Source: Xanthobacteraceae bacterium
GTDB lineage: Bacteria > Pseudomonadota > Alphaproteobacteria > Rhizobiales > Xanthobacteraceae
Reading direction: 5' to 3'
Assembly: GCA_024508855.1 (NCBI GenBank)
Contig: JANINJ010000042.1
Span: 186,001-250,000 of the forward strand
Length of the DNA stretch: 64,000 nt
Position 1 is the stretch's first letter. Each line of letters starts with the position of its first letter. The position numbers and the translations under genes are program-made. The notes below the pieces were generated by a model, which saw nothing but the letters and a program-made list of their open reading frames with translations, made no database searches and was not told the origin of the DNA. Shown piece by piece: positions 41,858-50,491 of this stretch.

Positions 41858-42439
41858 TTGGCAGGCAAGCGAAGACTGATCGTTGCTCTCACCGGCGCGT
41901 CAGGCATTATTTTTGGCGTCAAAGCGCTTCAGCTCCTGCAGCGGGTCGAAGATATCGAAACGCATCTCATTATTTCCCCAGCTGCGGCTCGTACGCTGAC
42001 AGCTGAAACGAACTTCAGCCTCGATGAAGTTAGAAGCCTCGGAGATAGACTGTACGGCTACAAGGATATCGGGGCCTCGATTTCTTCGGGTTCCTTTGTC
42101 ACGATCGGGATGTTAGTCGCTCCATGTTCGATCAAGACATTGAGTGGAATCGCAAACTGCTATAACGACGATCTCATAGTACGTGCGGCCGATGTCTGCC
42201 TTAAAGAGCGCCGCCGTGTTGTTCTTCTGTTGCGAGAAACGCCACTCCATGGTGGACATATCGAACTGATGTCGCGCGCAAACCAGAACGGCGCAATCAT
42301 CATGCCGCCTGTTCCCGGTTTCTATTCGCGGCCGGCTACGCTCGACGATATCGTCACGCAAACTGTCGGCCGCAGCCTGGATTTGTTCGACATCCATTTG
42401 CCAGTCGTAAAGCGATGGATGGATGAAAATCCGCATTAG
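41858..42439 (+). CDS. ubiX: Flavin prenyltransferase UbiX
   Basis: The product (193 residues from TTG 41858) has the FMN-binding start RLIVALTGASGIIFGVKALQ, then GSFVTIGMLVAPCSIKTLSG, CLKERRRVVLLLRETPLHGG and MPPVPGFYSRPATLDD, all UbiX hallmarks. It links dimethylallyl phosphate to FMN to give the cofactor of the UbiD protein upstream. TTG 41858 is chosen for GGCGGAG seven bases before it; GTG 41813 would add 15 residues of no family character. Pairing with ubiD in one operon is the usual catabolic arrangement. Confidence 0.88.
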   Translation: MAGKRRLIVALTGASGIIFGVKALQLLQRVEDIETHLIISPAAARTLTAETNFSLDEVRSLGDRLYGYKDIGASISSGSFVTIGMLVAPCSIKTLSGIANCYNDDLIVRAADVCLKERRRVVLLLRETPLHGGHIELMSRANQNGAIIMPPVPGFYSRPATLDDIVTQTVGRSLDLFDIHLPVVKRWMDENPH

Positions 42440-42510
42440 GAGTCATTACGAGTGCGGCCAACGCGATCGGACGGAACGGCATCACGTATTACTGGAAGGA
42501 ACAGACATCC

Positions 42511-43806
42511 ATGGATCGGGAGAAGACCGTCATGAGCTCGACCGCAAACGTTACCGAAATGAAAAAGACATCCGTTAGCAAGTTCGATGTCGTTATCGTT
42601 GGAGGCGGAGCGGCAGGCATAACGGCTGCGGCGGAACTTCGGCGTCACCGTTCAAGTCTGACGATTGCGATAATCGAACCATCGAACACACACGCGTACC
42701 AACCGGGCTGGACTCTCGTGGGCGCCGGAGTGTTTGGGCGCGAACAAACGATCCGTGCTGAGGAAGGTCTCATTCCCAAGGGAGCCACGTGGATCAAGGC
42801 CGGTGCCGTGCGTTTCGACCCGGCGGCGAATGCGCTCTCATTGAGCGATGGCTCTACCGTCTCCTATCGCTATCTCATCATGGCTCCCGGTCTAAAACTC
42901 GATTGGGACGGTATAGCCGGGCTTAAGGAGACGCTCGGTCGCAATGGAGTTTGTAGCAATTATCACGTCGATGCGGCCGAATACAGCTGGCGATGCTTGC
43001 AGGAATTTCGGGGTGGGACGGCGCTGTTTTCACAGCCGCCGATGCCCATCAAATGCGCGGGCGCACCGCAAAAGATCATGTATCTGGCGGCCGACTATTG
43101 GCGCAAGCGCGGCTGTCTTGCTCAATCCCGGATCGAGTTTTGCCTTGCTGGAGACGTGCTGTTCGGCGTGCCGTTCTTCGTTCCGGCGTTGAAGGATGCG
43201 GTGAAAGACTACGGGATCGTGGTGAATTACAAGTACAATCTGAAAGCCATCGATGGCCCGGCCAAAACCGCAATATTCACCGCGACCGCGGCGGATGGAA
43301 CCACGTCTGAAGAAACGAAGCGCTTTGATATGATTCATGTGGTCCCACCACAGGCCCCGCTCGACGTCGTGAAAGGGAGTCCGCTCGCCAATTCCGCTGG
43401 TTGGGTCGACGTTGATCCGGGGACGCTTCGGCATATGAAGTACGGTAATGTGTTCGGTTTAGGCGATGCCGCATCGACACCGAATGCCAAAACTGCCGCT
43501 GCCGTTCGCATTCAGGCACCGGTCGTCGTTTCCAACTTGCTGGCCACCATCGATGGGAAGGAAATGACCGCGAAATACGACGGTTACGGCTCGTGCCCGC
43601 TGACGGTGGCGTATGGCAAGATCGTGCTCGCAGAGTTCGGTTATGGCGGAAAAATCACGCCGAGCTTCCCGCTTGACCCACGCGTACCGCGCCGATCAGC
43701 TTGGTACTTGAAAACGAAATTTCTGCCCTGGCTCTATTGGTCGCACATGCTGGTTGGCGGCGAGTTCGACATTCCGCACAAGGAGCGGGCATTCGGTGCG
43801 TCCTGA
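42511..43806 (+). CDS. sqr: Sulfide:quinone oxidoreductase, SQOR-like flavoprotein
   Basis: The 431-residue product has the FAD fingerprint FDVVIVGGGAAGITAA near residue 25, the SQR-type HAYQPGWTLVGAG and VFGLGDAASTPNAKTAAAVR. Both redox cysteines expected for the eukaryote-like SQR subgroup are present, in MPIKCAGAPQKIMYLA and YDGYGSCPLTVAYGKIVLAE. SQRs oxidise sulfide to sulfane sulfur and reduce the quinone pool at the membrane; the C-terminal amphipathic part WYLKTKFLPWLYWSHMLVGG fits membrane attachment. It is the last gene of the transporter-UbiD-UbiX run. It may use sulfide released from a sulfur-containing substrate, which is inference. The ATG at 42511 and one at 42532 are both possible. 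Confidence 0.85.
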   Translation: MDREKTVMSSTANVTEMKKTSVSKFDVVIVGGGAAGITAAAELRRHRSSLTIAIIEPSNTHAYQPGWTLVGAGVFGREQTIRAEEGLIPKGATWIKAGAVRFDPAANALSLSDGSTVSYRYLIMAPGLKLDWDGIAGLKETLGRNGVCSNYHVDAAEYSWRCLQEFRGGTALFSQPPMPIKCAGAPQKIMYLAADYWRKRGCLAQSRIEFCLAGDVLFGVPFFVPALKDAVKDYGIVVNYKYNLKAIDGPAKTAIFTATAADGTTSEETKRFDMIHVVPPQAPLDVVKGSPLANSAGWVDVDPGTLRHMKYGNVFGLGDAASTPNAKTAAAVRIQAPVVVSNLLATIDGKEMTAKYDGYGSCPLTVAYGKIVLAEFGYGGKITPSFPLDPRVPRRSAWYLKTKFLPWLYWSHMLVGGEFDIPHKERAFGAS

Positions 43807-44008
43807 CCCCTGAACCTGCAGAGCGCGAAGGCTGTATTCAAGCCTGACCGCGGTCGATCGCAGATGTATGGCTCTAGCACTCCTCAATGCACTGGCTCTC
43901 ATGCCGTTCTGCAAATCGGTCAATCTTGGCGGCCGGATGATTGGTTTGCTTCACCGCGAGGGAGAGCATTTGACTCGGCAGCGGCGGCTACTTTGAGGAG
44001 GTGCGTCT

Positions 44009-45418
44009 GTGTTTGGTGAGGTCAAACCTGGCCAGCCGGCAGCGTTCGAAGTTGGCTACATAAGTGTCCAGGATATCTTCACCATCGGCATTGGTCCGTC
44101 GAGTTCGCATACTGTGGGCCCGATGCGCGCCGCCAAGCTTTTCATGGAAGCGCTACCGCCGCATGTCCACGGCACGATCACACGGATCAGCGCGGAGCTG
44201 TTCGGATCGCTCTCGTTAACAGGAAAAGGTCATCGAACCGACGTTGCAATTGTGCTTGGATTGCTAGGCTGGGCGCCCGAGACGATTGATCCTGCGTCTG
44301 TCGAGGCGCTGCTGGCGCAAGTACGAAGCAGCCAAATACTGACGCCGGATTCCCGATCGCAGATCGCCTTCGATATGGATCGCGATCTGATTTTCTCTCA
44401 AGAATTTCATCTACGACATCCCAACGCCATGACATTCACGGCCTATACGAGCGAAGCGACGCAATTCAGCCGGACCTTTTTCTCGGTTGGTGGCGGTCGC
44501 ATCGTTGAGGCAAGCGACGAGGTTGTGCCAGTTCAGCCCCAAAACCCGGCAGCGGTGCGCCACCCGTTCCAATCAGCGGCAGAACTGCTTGCCAATGGCG
44601 TTTCAACTGGCTGTTCTATTGCCGAGATGATGTGGGAGAACGAAAAGTCGCTGCGCGCGCCGGCCGAGACGATGCGATCTCTAGATGAGGTCCGCGATGC
44701 AATGATGACCTGCATTGCGAGGGGATGCGAAGCGGAGGGTGTGCTGCCAGGCCGACTCAAGGTCCCCCGTCGAGCTCGGGGATTGCGCGACCGGCTGTTG
44801 CAGGTCGCGCAATGTCCCGATGGGCTGCGTGCGTTGGATTGGGTGTGTGTGTATGCATTGGCTGTCAACGAGGAAAATGCGGCTGGTGGGCGCGTTGTAA
44901 CAGCACCAACCAATGGAGCTGCGGGAGTCATTCCAGCAGTTCTCAAATACTATGAGACCTTTGAGCCTGGTGCCACGCTGCGAGGTTCTCGCGACTTTCT
45001 GCTGACTGCAGCGGCAATAGGAGCGCTCTATAAGCGGCGGGCTTCAATCTCGGCCGCTGAGATGGGATGCCAGGGGGAAGTCGGTGTGGCCTGTTCGATG
45101 GCCGCCGCGGGGCTAACGGCGGCGCTTGGCGGGACCAACGCGCAAATCGAGAATGCCGCTGAAATCGGAATGGAGCATAATCTTGGGCTTACGTGCGATC
45201 CCATTGGCGGTCTGGTTCAGATACCATGTATCGAACGCAATACCATGGGGGCCTTGAAGGCGATCAATGCGTCGCGTCTGGCGATGTTTGGTGACGGGTC
45301 TCACATTGTCTCGCTGGATGCGGTCATTGAAACCATGCGCCAGACGGGAGAAGACATGCGCTCGAAGTACAAGGAAACCAGCCTTGGCGGTCTCGCCGTC
45401 AATGTCGTCGAGTGCTGA
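44009..45418 (+). CDS. sdaA: L-serine ammonia-lyase, iron-sulfur single-chain type
   Basis: The 469-residue product contains both halves of the [4Fe-4S] serine dehydratase: the N-terminal beta domain (YISVQDIFTIGIGPSSSHTV, GPMRAAKLF) and the alpha domain with cluster-binding cysteines in AEMGCQGEVGVACSMAAAGL and EHNLGLTCDPIGGLVQIPCI. APTNGAAGVIPAVLKYY and MRQTGEDMRSKYKETSLGGL are further signatures. It converts L-serine to pyruvate and ammonia. GTG 44009 has GAGGAGG seven bases upstream. It ends 16 bases from the convergent MocR gene and does not share an obvious pathway with its upstream neighbours. Confidence 0.93.
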   Translation: MFGEVKPGQPAAFEVGYISVQDIFTIGIGPSSSHTVGPMRAAKLFMEALPPHVHGTITRISAELFGSLSLTGKGHRTDVAIVLGLLGWAPETIDPASVEALLAQVRSSQILTPDSRSQIAFDMDRDLIFSQEFHLRHPNAMTFTAYTSEATQFSRTFFSVGGGRIVEASDEVVPVQPQNPAAVRHPFQSAAELLANGVSTGCSIAEMMWENEKSLRAPAETMRSLDEVRDAMMTCIARGCEAEGVLPGRLKVPRRARGLRDRLLQVAQCPDGLRALDWVCVYALAVNEENAAGGRVVTAPTNGAAGVIPAVLKYYETFEPGATLRGSRDFLLTAAAIGALYKRRASISAAEMGCQGEVGVACSMAAAGLTAALGGTNAQIENAAEIGMEHNLGLTCDPIGGLVQIPCIERNTMGALKAINASRLAMFGDGSHIVSLDAVIETMRQTGEDMRSKYKETSLGGLAVNVVEC

Positions 45419-45434
45419 ATGTAGCTCGGGCCGC

Positions 45435-46922
45435 TCAGGTCGATCCACCGGCGCCGCGAACCAGTTCTGCGAGCCGCGCGACACCGGCGTCTATCTGTTC
45501 TTCGGTTAGCGATGCGTATCCCAGCAGCAACCAACGATCCTCATATTGCGAACCGCCATATTCATGACCGCCGCCGGATTGCACAGTGTAGACACCAATA
45601 TTCCGGCTGCGTGCAACTGCCTGAATGCGATGTGCTGAGGGAAAGTGAGATGGCAGTTTCCATGCAAGATGTGTTCCTGCGTCTGTCCCGCTGAATTCCG
45701 CTCCCGAGAAATGGGCGCGCAGCGCGGAGACGATTCTATCGCGCCTTGTTAGATAGCGTGTTTTCGTTCTTCGCAAATGGCGTGCAAAACCGCCACCTAG
45801 CATGAATTCTGCGATGACGGACTGCTCCAGCCAGACCTGACCGTTGTCGAGGAGCGCCTTTGCGGTGCTGGCGGCTTCGGCGAGATGATCCGGGAAAATA
45901 GCGAAGCCTGTGCGGAGCCCGGCGCCCAGGGATTTTGAGAACGTTCCGAGATAGATGGTATTGTCAGGGCTCATGGCCTTAATCGCCGCAAGCGGTGCGC
46001 CTGCGTAATGAAATTCGCTGTCGTAATCGTCTTCGATGATATAGGCGCCGTTTCTTTCAGCCCATTCGACAAGTTCGGATCGGCGCGCAAGCGAGAGCGT
46101 GCCCCCCATTGGGTATTGATGTGATGGCATGACGTGGATGATCTGCGCGTCGATGGCAGCGAGTTTCGAGGTGTCTATGCCATGCTGATCGACTGCGATC
46201 GGGTGCACTCTGAAATTCAGGCTTTCGAACAGGAATGCCGCGCCCTGGTTACAGGGGTTCTCCACGACGATCGAATCTCCAGGACGTACAAGCACTCGGA
46301 CGGCAAGATTCAGGGCCAATTGCGCGCCCGCGACGATTACAACTTGTTCCGGCCGGATATAAATGCCGCGCGAACCTGCAACGTGATCCGCAATTGCAGT
46401 TCGTAATGCGGCAAGACCGCAAGGGTCGCCATACTCGGTCAAGTTATGTCCCGCGGTTGCCAGTGAGTGAAGAACCAGGCGGCGCCAGGCTTTCAGCGGA
46501 AACGCTCGTGGATCGGTTCGTTGGGGCCAGAAGTCGATTGGAATCCGGCTATTGTTCAAAATGGAATGTGGGCGTCCGCGAAATGCTGCTGGGGCGAGCT
46601 TCTCACGGATCGGGCCATCCGCGATCTTTGGAGGTGAGTCCGACGGAGCGGCTGGTGCGAGCTCGGGTAGCGTCGTCGCGACATAGGTGCCAACCATTGG
46701 CCGCGCGATCAGGTAACCTTCGTTGATCAACCGCTCATACGTGAAGGTCACCGAGTTTCGGGATATGGCCAATTGCTGAGCCAGATTTCGCGACGACGGC
46801 AAACCCGCGCCACCCTTCAACCGACCATCCAGAATTTGTTCGCGAATTTGCGTGAACAACTGTTCTTGAAGTCCAATATTCGATTTGCGGTCGAGTGAAA
46901 TAATCACGCTGGCCTCAAACAT
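45435..46922 (-). CDS. MocR/PdxR-type transcriptional regulator (GntR + aminotransferase domains)
   Basis: The 495-residue product joins a winged-helix GntR domain (residues 10-75: LQEQLFTQIREQILDGRLKG, LPSSRNLAQQLAISRNSVTF, TYERLINEGYL) to a fold-type I aminotransferase-like domain. In that domain VIVAGAQLALNLAVRVL, DDYDSEFHYAG and LGTFSKSLGAGLRTGF carry the PLP-binding Lys. MocR proteins use PLP or amino-substrate imines as effectors; GabR, TauR and PdxR are examples. It is divergent from pncC-cobW. Two direct repeats of GG(A/T)CCAGTT in the intergenic region are the likely operator. Its effector is unknown. Confidence 0.92.
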   Translation of the reverse strand: MFEASVIISLDRKSNIGLQEQLFTQIREQILDGRLKGGAGLPSSRNLAQQLAISRNSVTFTYERLINEGYLIARPMVGTYVATTLPELAPAAPSDSPPKIADGPIREKLAPAAFRGRPHSILNNSRIPIDFWPQRTDPRAFPLKAWRRLVLHSLATAGHNLTEYGDPCGLAALRTAIADHVAGSRGIYIRPEQVVIVAGAQLALNLAVRVLVRPGDSIVVENPCNQGAAFLFESLNFRVHPIAVDQHGIDTSKLAAIDAQIIHVMPSHQYPMGGTLSLARRSELVEWAERNGAYIIEDDYDSEFHYAGAPLAAIKAMSPDNTIYLGTFSKSLGAGLRTGFAIFPDHLAEAASTAKALLDNGQVWLEQSVIAEFMLGGGFARHLRRTKTRYLTRRDRIVSALRAHFSGAEFSGTDAGTHLAWKLPSHFPSAHRIQAVARSRNIGVYTVQSGGGHEYGGSQYEDRWLLLGYASLTEEQIDAGVARLAELVRGAGGST

Positions 46923-46938
46923 GGATTTAATCGAGCAG

Positions 46939-46981
46939 GGACCAGTTCACCGTTATCGTACGTCGCGTAAGAGGTCCAGTT
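46939..46981. promoter_or_regulatory. Direct repeats GGACCAGTT / GGTCCAGTT, candidate MocR operator
   Basis: GGACCAGTT at 46939-46947 and GGTCCAGTT at 46973-46981 are in the same orientation 34 bp apart, close to three helical turns, and start about 17 bases from the MocR ATG. Paired direct repeats at this kind of spacing fit MocR proteins such as GabR and TauR. Confidence 0.45.
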
Positions 46982-47093
46982 GGCTATGGGTCTTTGGAGC
47001 CACTGCGCCGATGCATTGACATGATCTTGGCCTCCGCATTTTGTTACGACAGGCGAGCGTTCTGGCTCGCCCCCGTAAGTTGATGGCAGATAA

Positions 47094-47612
47094 ATGAGCA
47101 TGATCCTCGATAGCGAGACTCTGTTTCCGCAAGGTCTTCTCGATGCCGCCGCAGATGCACTCAAGGCCGCGAAGGCCAAGGGAATTCGTCTGGCGACGGC
47201 TGAAACTGTGACGGCCGGGCTGGTCAGCGCGTGCCTTACCTCTGTCTCGGGTGCATCGGAGGTTTTCGAACGTGGATATGTTCTCTATCATTCTTCCGCC
47301 AAAGCCACTGGCCTGGGTGTAAGCGAGTCGGTATCGGCCAAGCACGGTGCCGTCAGCGCTGAAGTCACACGCGGATTGGCGTTGGGGTTATTTTCCTCCT
47401 GCGATGCCGGCGCGGTTGTTGCGGTGACCGGTTATGCCGGGCCAGGCGGTGGCAATGCAACGAACCCCGTTGGTACTGTGTTCATTGCAACCGCACTCCG
47501 GGACGGCAGCATAAGCGAGCGACGCTACGTCTTTAACGGAAATCGCGATAATGTTCGGCTGGAAGCCGTACAGGCCGCGGTGAGAATGTTGTGCGAGCAG
47601 ATCTCCAAGTGA
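47094..47612 (+). CDS. CinA C-terminal/PncC-like amidohydrolase with altered active-site Ser
   Basis: The 172-residue product is a stand-alone CinA C-terminal domain, the fold of nicotinamide-nucleotide amidase PncC: RLATAETVTAGLVSACLTSV, VFERGYVLYHSSAKATGLGV, AVSAEVTRGLALGLFSSCDA, AVVAVTGYAGPGGG and NPVGTVFIATAL. The usual signature TAESCTGG, whose Ser is the catalytic nucleophile, reads TAETVTAG here, with Thr in place of Ser, while the Tyr and Lys of the second motif (Y....AK) remain. The activity may therefore differ from pyridine nucleotide salvage. Its stop overlaps the GTG of the CobW-type gene. Confidence 0.75.
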   Translation: MSMILDSETLFPQGLLDAAADALKAAKAKGIRLATAETVTAGLVSACLTSVSGASEVFERGYVLYHSSAKATGLGVSESVSAKHGAVSAEVTRGLALGLFSSCDAGAVVAVTGYAGPGGGNATNPVGTVFIATALRDGSISERRYVFNGNRDNVRLEAVQAAVRMLCEQISK

Positions 47613-48604
47613 ATCCGATACCGGTCGTTCTGCTCACGGGATTTCTCGGGAGCGGCAAGACCACGCTACTTTCTCGGCTGTTGAGCTGCCCCGGATTTCA
47701 AGACACAGCAGTCATCATCAACGAGGCTGGTGATGTCGGTCTTGATCACAACTTGATCGAGCGGGGGCGCGAAGATGTCGTGTTGCTGGAGGGTGGATGC
47801 ATTTGCTGCCGCCTGAAGGGGGGCTTGAACGATACGCTTGTTGCTCTGCTTCGGCGCGCCACTGATCAGAATATGCCGTTGCGTCGTATCGTTGTGGAAA
47901 CAAGCGGGTTGACTGATCCGTTTCCCGTGCTTGGAGCGTTGATTGCCGATCCACGTTTCAGCCGTAACTTCACGTTTGCCGGCGTTACAACAGTTATCGA
48001 TGCCGTCAATTTTACCAAAACGCACTCGCTTTTCCCCGAAGCGCGGATGCAGGTTGCGCTCGCGGATCGTCTTTTGATCAGCAAGGCAGATCTGGTTGAT
48101 GATGTCGCGACCGATCAAGTTGACGCGAATCTTTCAGCTCTCAACCAGCACGCCGAACGCTTTGTCATGACATCAAGCGCTGCCGACGATGACCGGGTCT
48201 GGATTGATCCACTGCGCGATGTCGTTCGGCCGGTTGCGGCGCGTCGTTTCTGGGCGGGTGAGGCATCGGACATCGTCAGTGCATCGCAAAAGTTCTCTGG
48301 TGAGCTAGCCTATGATGCTGTTAACGAGTGGCTCGATGATGTTACGGGTCTGTTTGGCGACCGGTTGTTACGGCTGAAGGGGGTCCTCCGGATCGAGGGA
48401 TTGCCCGATGCTGTTGTTTTGCATGGCGTTCAAGGGCTTGTCTATTCGCCGGGAACGCTGCCGCAGTCCATTGGCGCCGATAGTGCTGCCAATGCCATAA
48501 TACTGATCGCGCGCGACGTTGAACAACAGAATCTAACCGATTCACTGACGCGGCTTGTGCGCATCGCGACTGCCGGCGGCGCTGGGCGCCGTCAATCCTG
48601 TTGA
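47609..48604 (+). CDS. CobW/COG0523-type G3E GTPase (metal chaperone family)
   Basis: The 331-residue product has the P-loop LLTGFLGSGKTTLLSRLL, the EAGDVGLDHNLI switch, the metal-binding CxCC in LLEGGCICCRLKGGLNDTLV, IVVETSGLTDPFPVLGALIA and SKADLV for guanine recognition. A CobW C-terminal domain follows from about 235. Such GTPases deliver zinc or other metals to target enzymes. The GTGA overlap with the PncC-like gene indicates translational coupling and favours GTG 47609 over 47591. The target could be a metal-dependent hydrolase such as the amidohydrolase downstream, but that is a guess. Confidence 0.82.
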   Translation: MNPIPVVLLTGFLGSGKTTLLSRLLSCPGFQDTAVIINEAGDVGLDHNLIERGREDVVLLEGGCICCRLKGGLNDTLVALLRRATDQNMPLRRIVVETSGLTDPFPVLGALIADPRFSRNFTFAGVTTVIDAVNFTKTHSLFPEARMQVALADRLLISKADLVDDVATDQVDANLSALNQHAERFVMTSSAADDDRVWIDPLRDVVRPVAARRFWAGEASDIVSASQKFSGELAYDAVNEWLDDVTGLFGDRLLRLKGVLRIEGLPDAVVLHGVQGLVYSPGTLPQSIGADSAANAIILIARDVEQQNLTDSLTRLVRIATAGGAGRRQSC

Positions 48605-48625
48605 GACCAGTTCTGCCGGCGATCC

Positions 48626-49555
48626 TCAATCGAATAAGGACGATACCGATTGCTCTTCGCTAATTCGTCTGATCGCCTCGCCCAATAGCGGTGCGATGCT
48701 GAGATAGCGCAGCTTGGTGTTCGGATTGGCTGCAACCGGTGGGATGCTATCCATCAAAGTTAACGAACCGAGATTGGAAGCGGAGATACGTTGCTCGGCG
48801 TTATTGGAGAGTACGCCGTGCGTGGCATATGCGCATACGCTTGCCGCGCCTCGCGCCAGAAGCGCATCCGCGGCGTTGCACAACGTGCCACCGGAGTCGA
48901 CGATATCGTCGATCAGGATGCACTGCTTGCCGGTAACATCGCCGATGATATGCATAACCTCCGATACGCCTGGCCGCTCGCGGCGCTTGTCGACGATTGC
49001 GAGCGGTGCATTGAAACGGCGTGCCAATTCTCGAGCTCTGGCAACACCACCGACATCGGGCGAGACCACCATGACGTCGGGCAGACTAAATTTCTCGACG
49101 ATGTCGCGGGCAAATAAGGGCGCGCCGAACAAATTGTCGGTTGGAATATCGAAAAAGCCCTGGATCTGACCGGCGTGGAGATCGACGGTCAACACTCTGT
49201 TGGCGCCAGCAACCGTGAGCAGATTGGCAACCAGCTTGGCGGAGATCGGCGTCCTGGGGCCGGACTTTCGATCCTGTCGCGCATAGCCGAAATAGGGGAT
49301 TGCCGCGGTGATGCGGCGGGCCGAACCGCGCCGTAATGCATCGATGCAGATCAGAAGTTCGATCAAATTGTCATTTGCCGGAAAGCTCGTCGGTTGCACG
49401 ACAAAGACGTCGCAGCCGCGAACGTTCTGCTGAATTTCCACGTAAACTTCGGAATCGGAAAAGCGGCGAATATGAGCATCAACCGGCTCGATATCGAGAT
49501 AACGGCAAATATCAAGTGCGAGCGGACGATTGCCGTTGCCGGCGAGGATGATCAT
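48626..49555 (-). CDS. prs: Ribose-phosphate pyrophosphokinase (PRPP synthetase)
   Basis: The 309-residue product has the full PRPP synthetase pattern: [60 protein letters not shown], the metal-binding [47 protein letters not shown] and the PRPP loop [14 protein letters not shown]. It makes PRPP from ribose 5-phosphate and ATP. ATG 49555 is chosen; the frame extends upstream without family character. Whether it is the sole copy is unknown. Its place divergent from a cluster with a phosphoribosyltransferase suggests a dedicated PRPP supply. Confidence 0.93.
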   Translation of the reverse strand: MIILAGNGNRPLALDICRYLDIEPVDAHIRRFSDSEVYVEIQQNVRGCDVFVVQPTSFPANDNLIELLICIDALRRGSARRITAAIPYFGYARQDRKSGPRTPISAKLVANLLTVAGANRVLTVDLHAGQIQGFFDIPTDNLFGAPLFARDIVEKFSLPDVMVVSPDVGGVARARELARRFNAPLAIVDKRRERPGVSEVMHIIGDVTGKQCILIDDIVDSGGTLCNAADALLARGAASVCAYATHGVLSNNAEQRISASNLGSLTLMDSIPPVAANPNTKLRYLSIAPLLGEAIRRISEEQSVSSLFD

Positions 49556-49750
49556 GAAAGGGAGTCCCGTTGGATTACCCCAAGAACCTAGGGCGCGCGC
49601 AGCGTGGCTGTGCAGGCCCACGGATAGGAAATGTCTTGGAGCCACCTGGCAAAGGCGGCAACTGGTCTTATCGATCATTCATGAGCAGGAGCTACCGTGC
49701 CAGTGACTTCATTCATATTTTCTGCGAACGATAGGATCTGAGAGGATGCA

Positions 49751-50488
49751 ATGGCGAAGGCTTTTTCCGGCGCGATGGGCGTAGTACCGGCGCTCGATAT
49801 CGATTCTCACGAGCAGTTCGAACTCGTCGTTAAATCCACAACGAAGGTAGATGGGGTGGTCGGCTACAAGCTGGGGCTGACAACTGTCTTGCGCTTCGGG
49901 CTCGATGAATCGGTGCGGCGCCTGCGCGATTTGACGGATTTGCCTATCCTTTACGATCATCAAAAGGCTGGTCCGGATATGCCCGACATGGCCAAGAAAT
50001 TCACCGCAATGTGCGCGCAGGCGGGTGTCGATGGCCTCATTCTGTTTCCGGTGGCGGGTCCGACGGCGGTCGATGGTTTTGTGGGCGAGGCTGTGAAAGC
50101 TGGTATCGCGCCGGTGGTCGGCGGCGAAATTCCGGTGCCGGATTATTGCGCGTCGGGCGGCGGTTATATGCTCGACGATGCGCTGGATCGCATTCTTCAG
50201 CGTTCCACCGCCGCAAAGGCGGACCATTTCGTCTTGCCGGCTCACGATATGGCTAAAGTGAAGCGGTGGTCGAACTGGATTGGTGCCAATGTTGTCAACG
50301 CGACGGTATTTCTGACCGGATTCGGCTCGCTCGGAGGGACAATCGAAGGAGCATTCGCTGCGGCCTCGAAATGCAAACGGCGCTACGCCATTGTTGGCCG
50401 GCTGATCACGCAGAGCACCGATCCGGGGGGCGCGGCTCGCAAACTGTTCGAGCAGATGCAGGCGGTGACCGCCAAATCGTCGGCTTGA
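49751..50488 (+). CDS. Orotidine-5'-phosphate decarboxylase-like TIM-barrel protein
   Basis: The 245-residue product follows the OMP decarboxylase/KGPDC superfamily: GVVPALDIDSHEQFELVVKS, KVDGVVGYKLGLTTVLRFGL, the catalytic loop ILYDHQKAGPDMPDMAKKF (Asp, Lys and Asp of the DxKxxD array in a variant spacing), GADGLILFP-like VDGLILFPVAG, and YAIVGRLITQSTDPGGAARK, which is the phosphate-binding end. Pyrimidine synthesis is the usual role, but here it is in a catabolic-looking operon with an aldehyde dehydrogenase four bases downstream. It may decarboxylate another nucleotide formed by the NadC-like protein. A misplaced pyrF cannot be excluded. Confidence 0.7.
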   Translation: MAKAFSGAMGVVPALDIDSHEQFELVVKSTTKVDGVVGYKLGLTTVLRFGLDESVRRLRDLTDLPILYDHQKAGPDMPDMAKKFTAMCAQAGVDGLILFPVAGPTAVDGFVGEAVKAGIAPVVGGEIPVPDYCASGGGYMLDDALDRILQRSTAAKADHFVLPAHDMAKVKRWSNWIGANVVNATVFLTGFGSLGGTIEGAFAAASKCKRRYAIVGRLITQSTDPGGAARKLFEQMQAVTAKSSA

Positions 50489-50491
50489 TCG

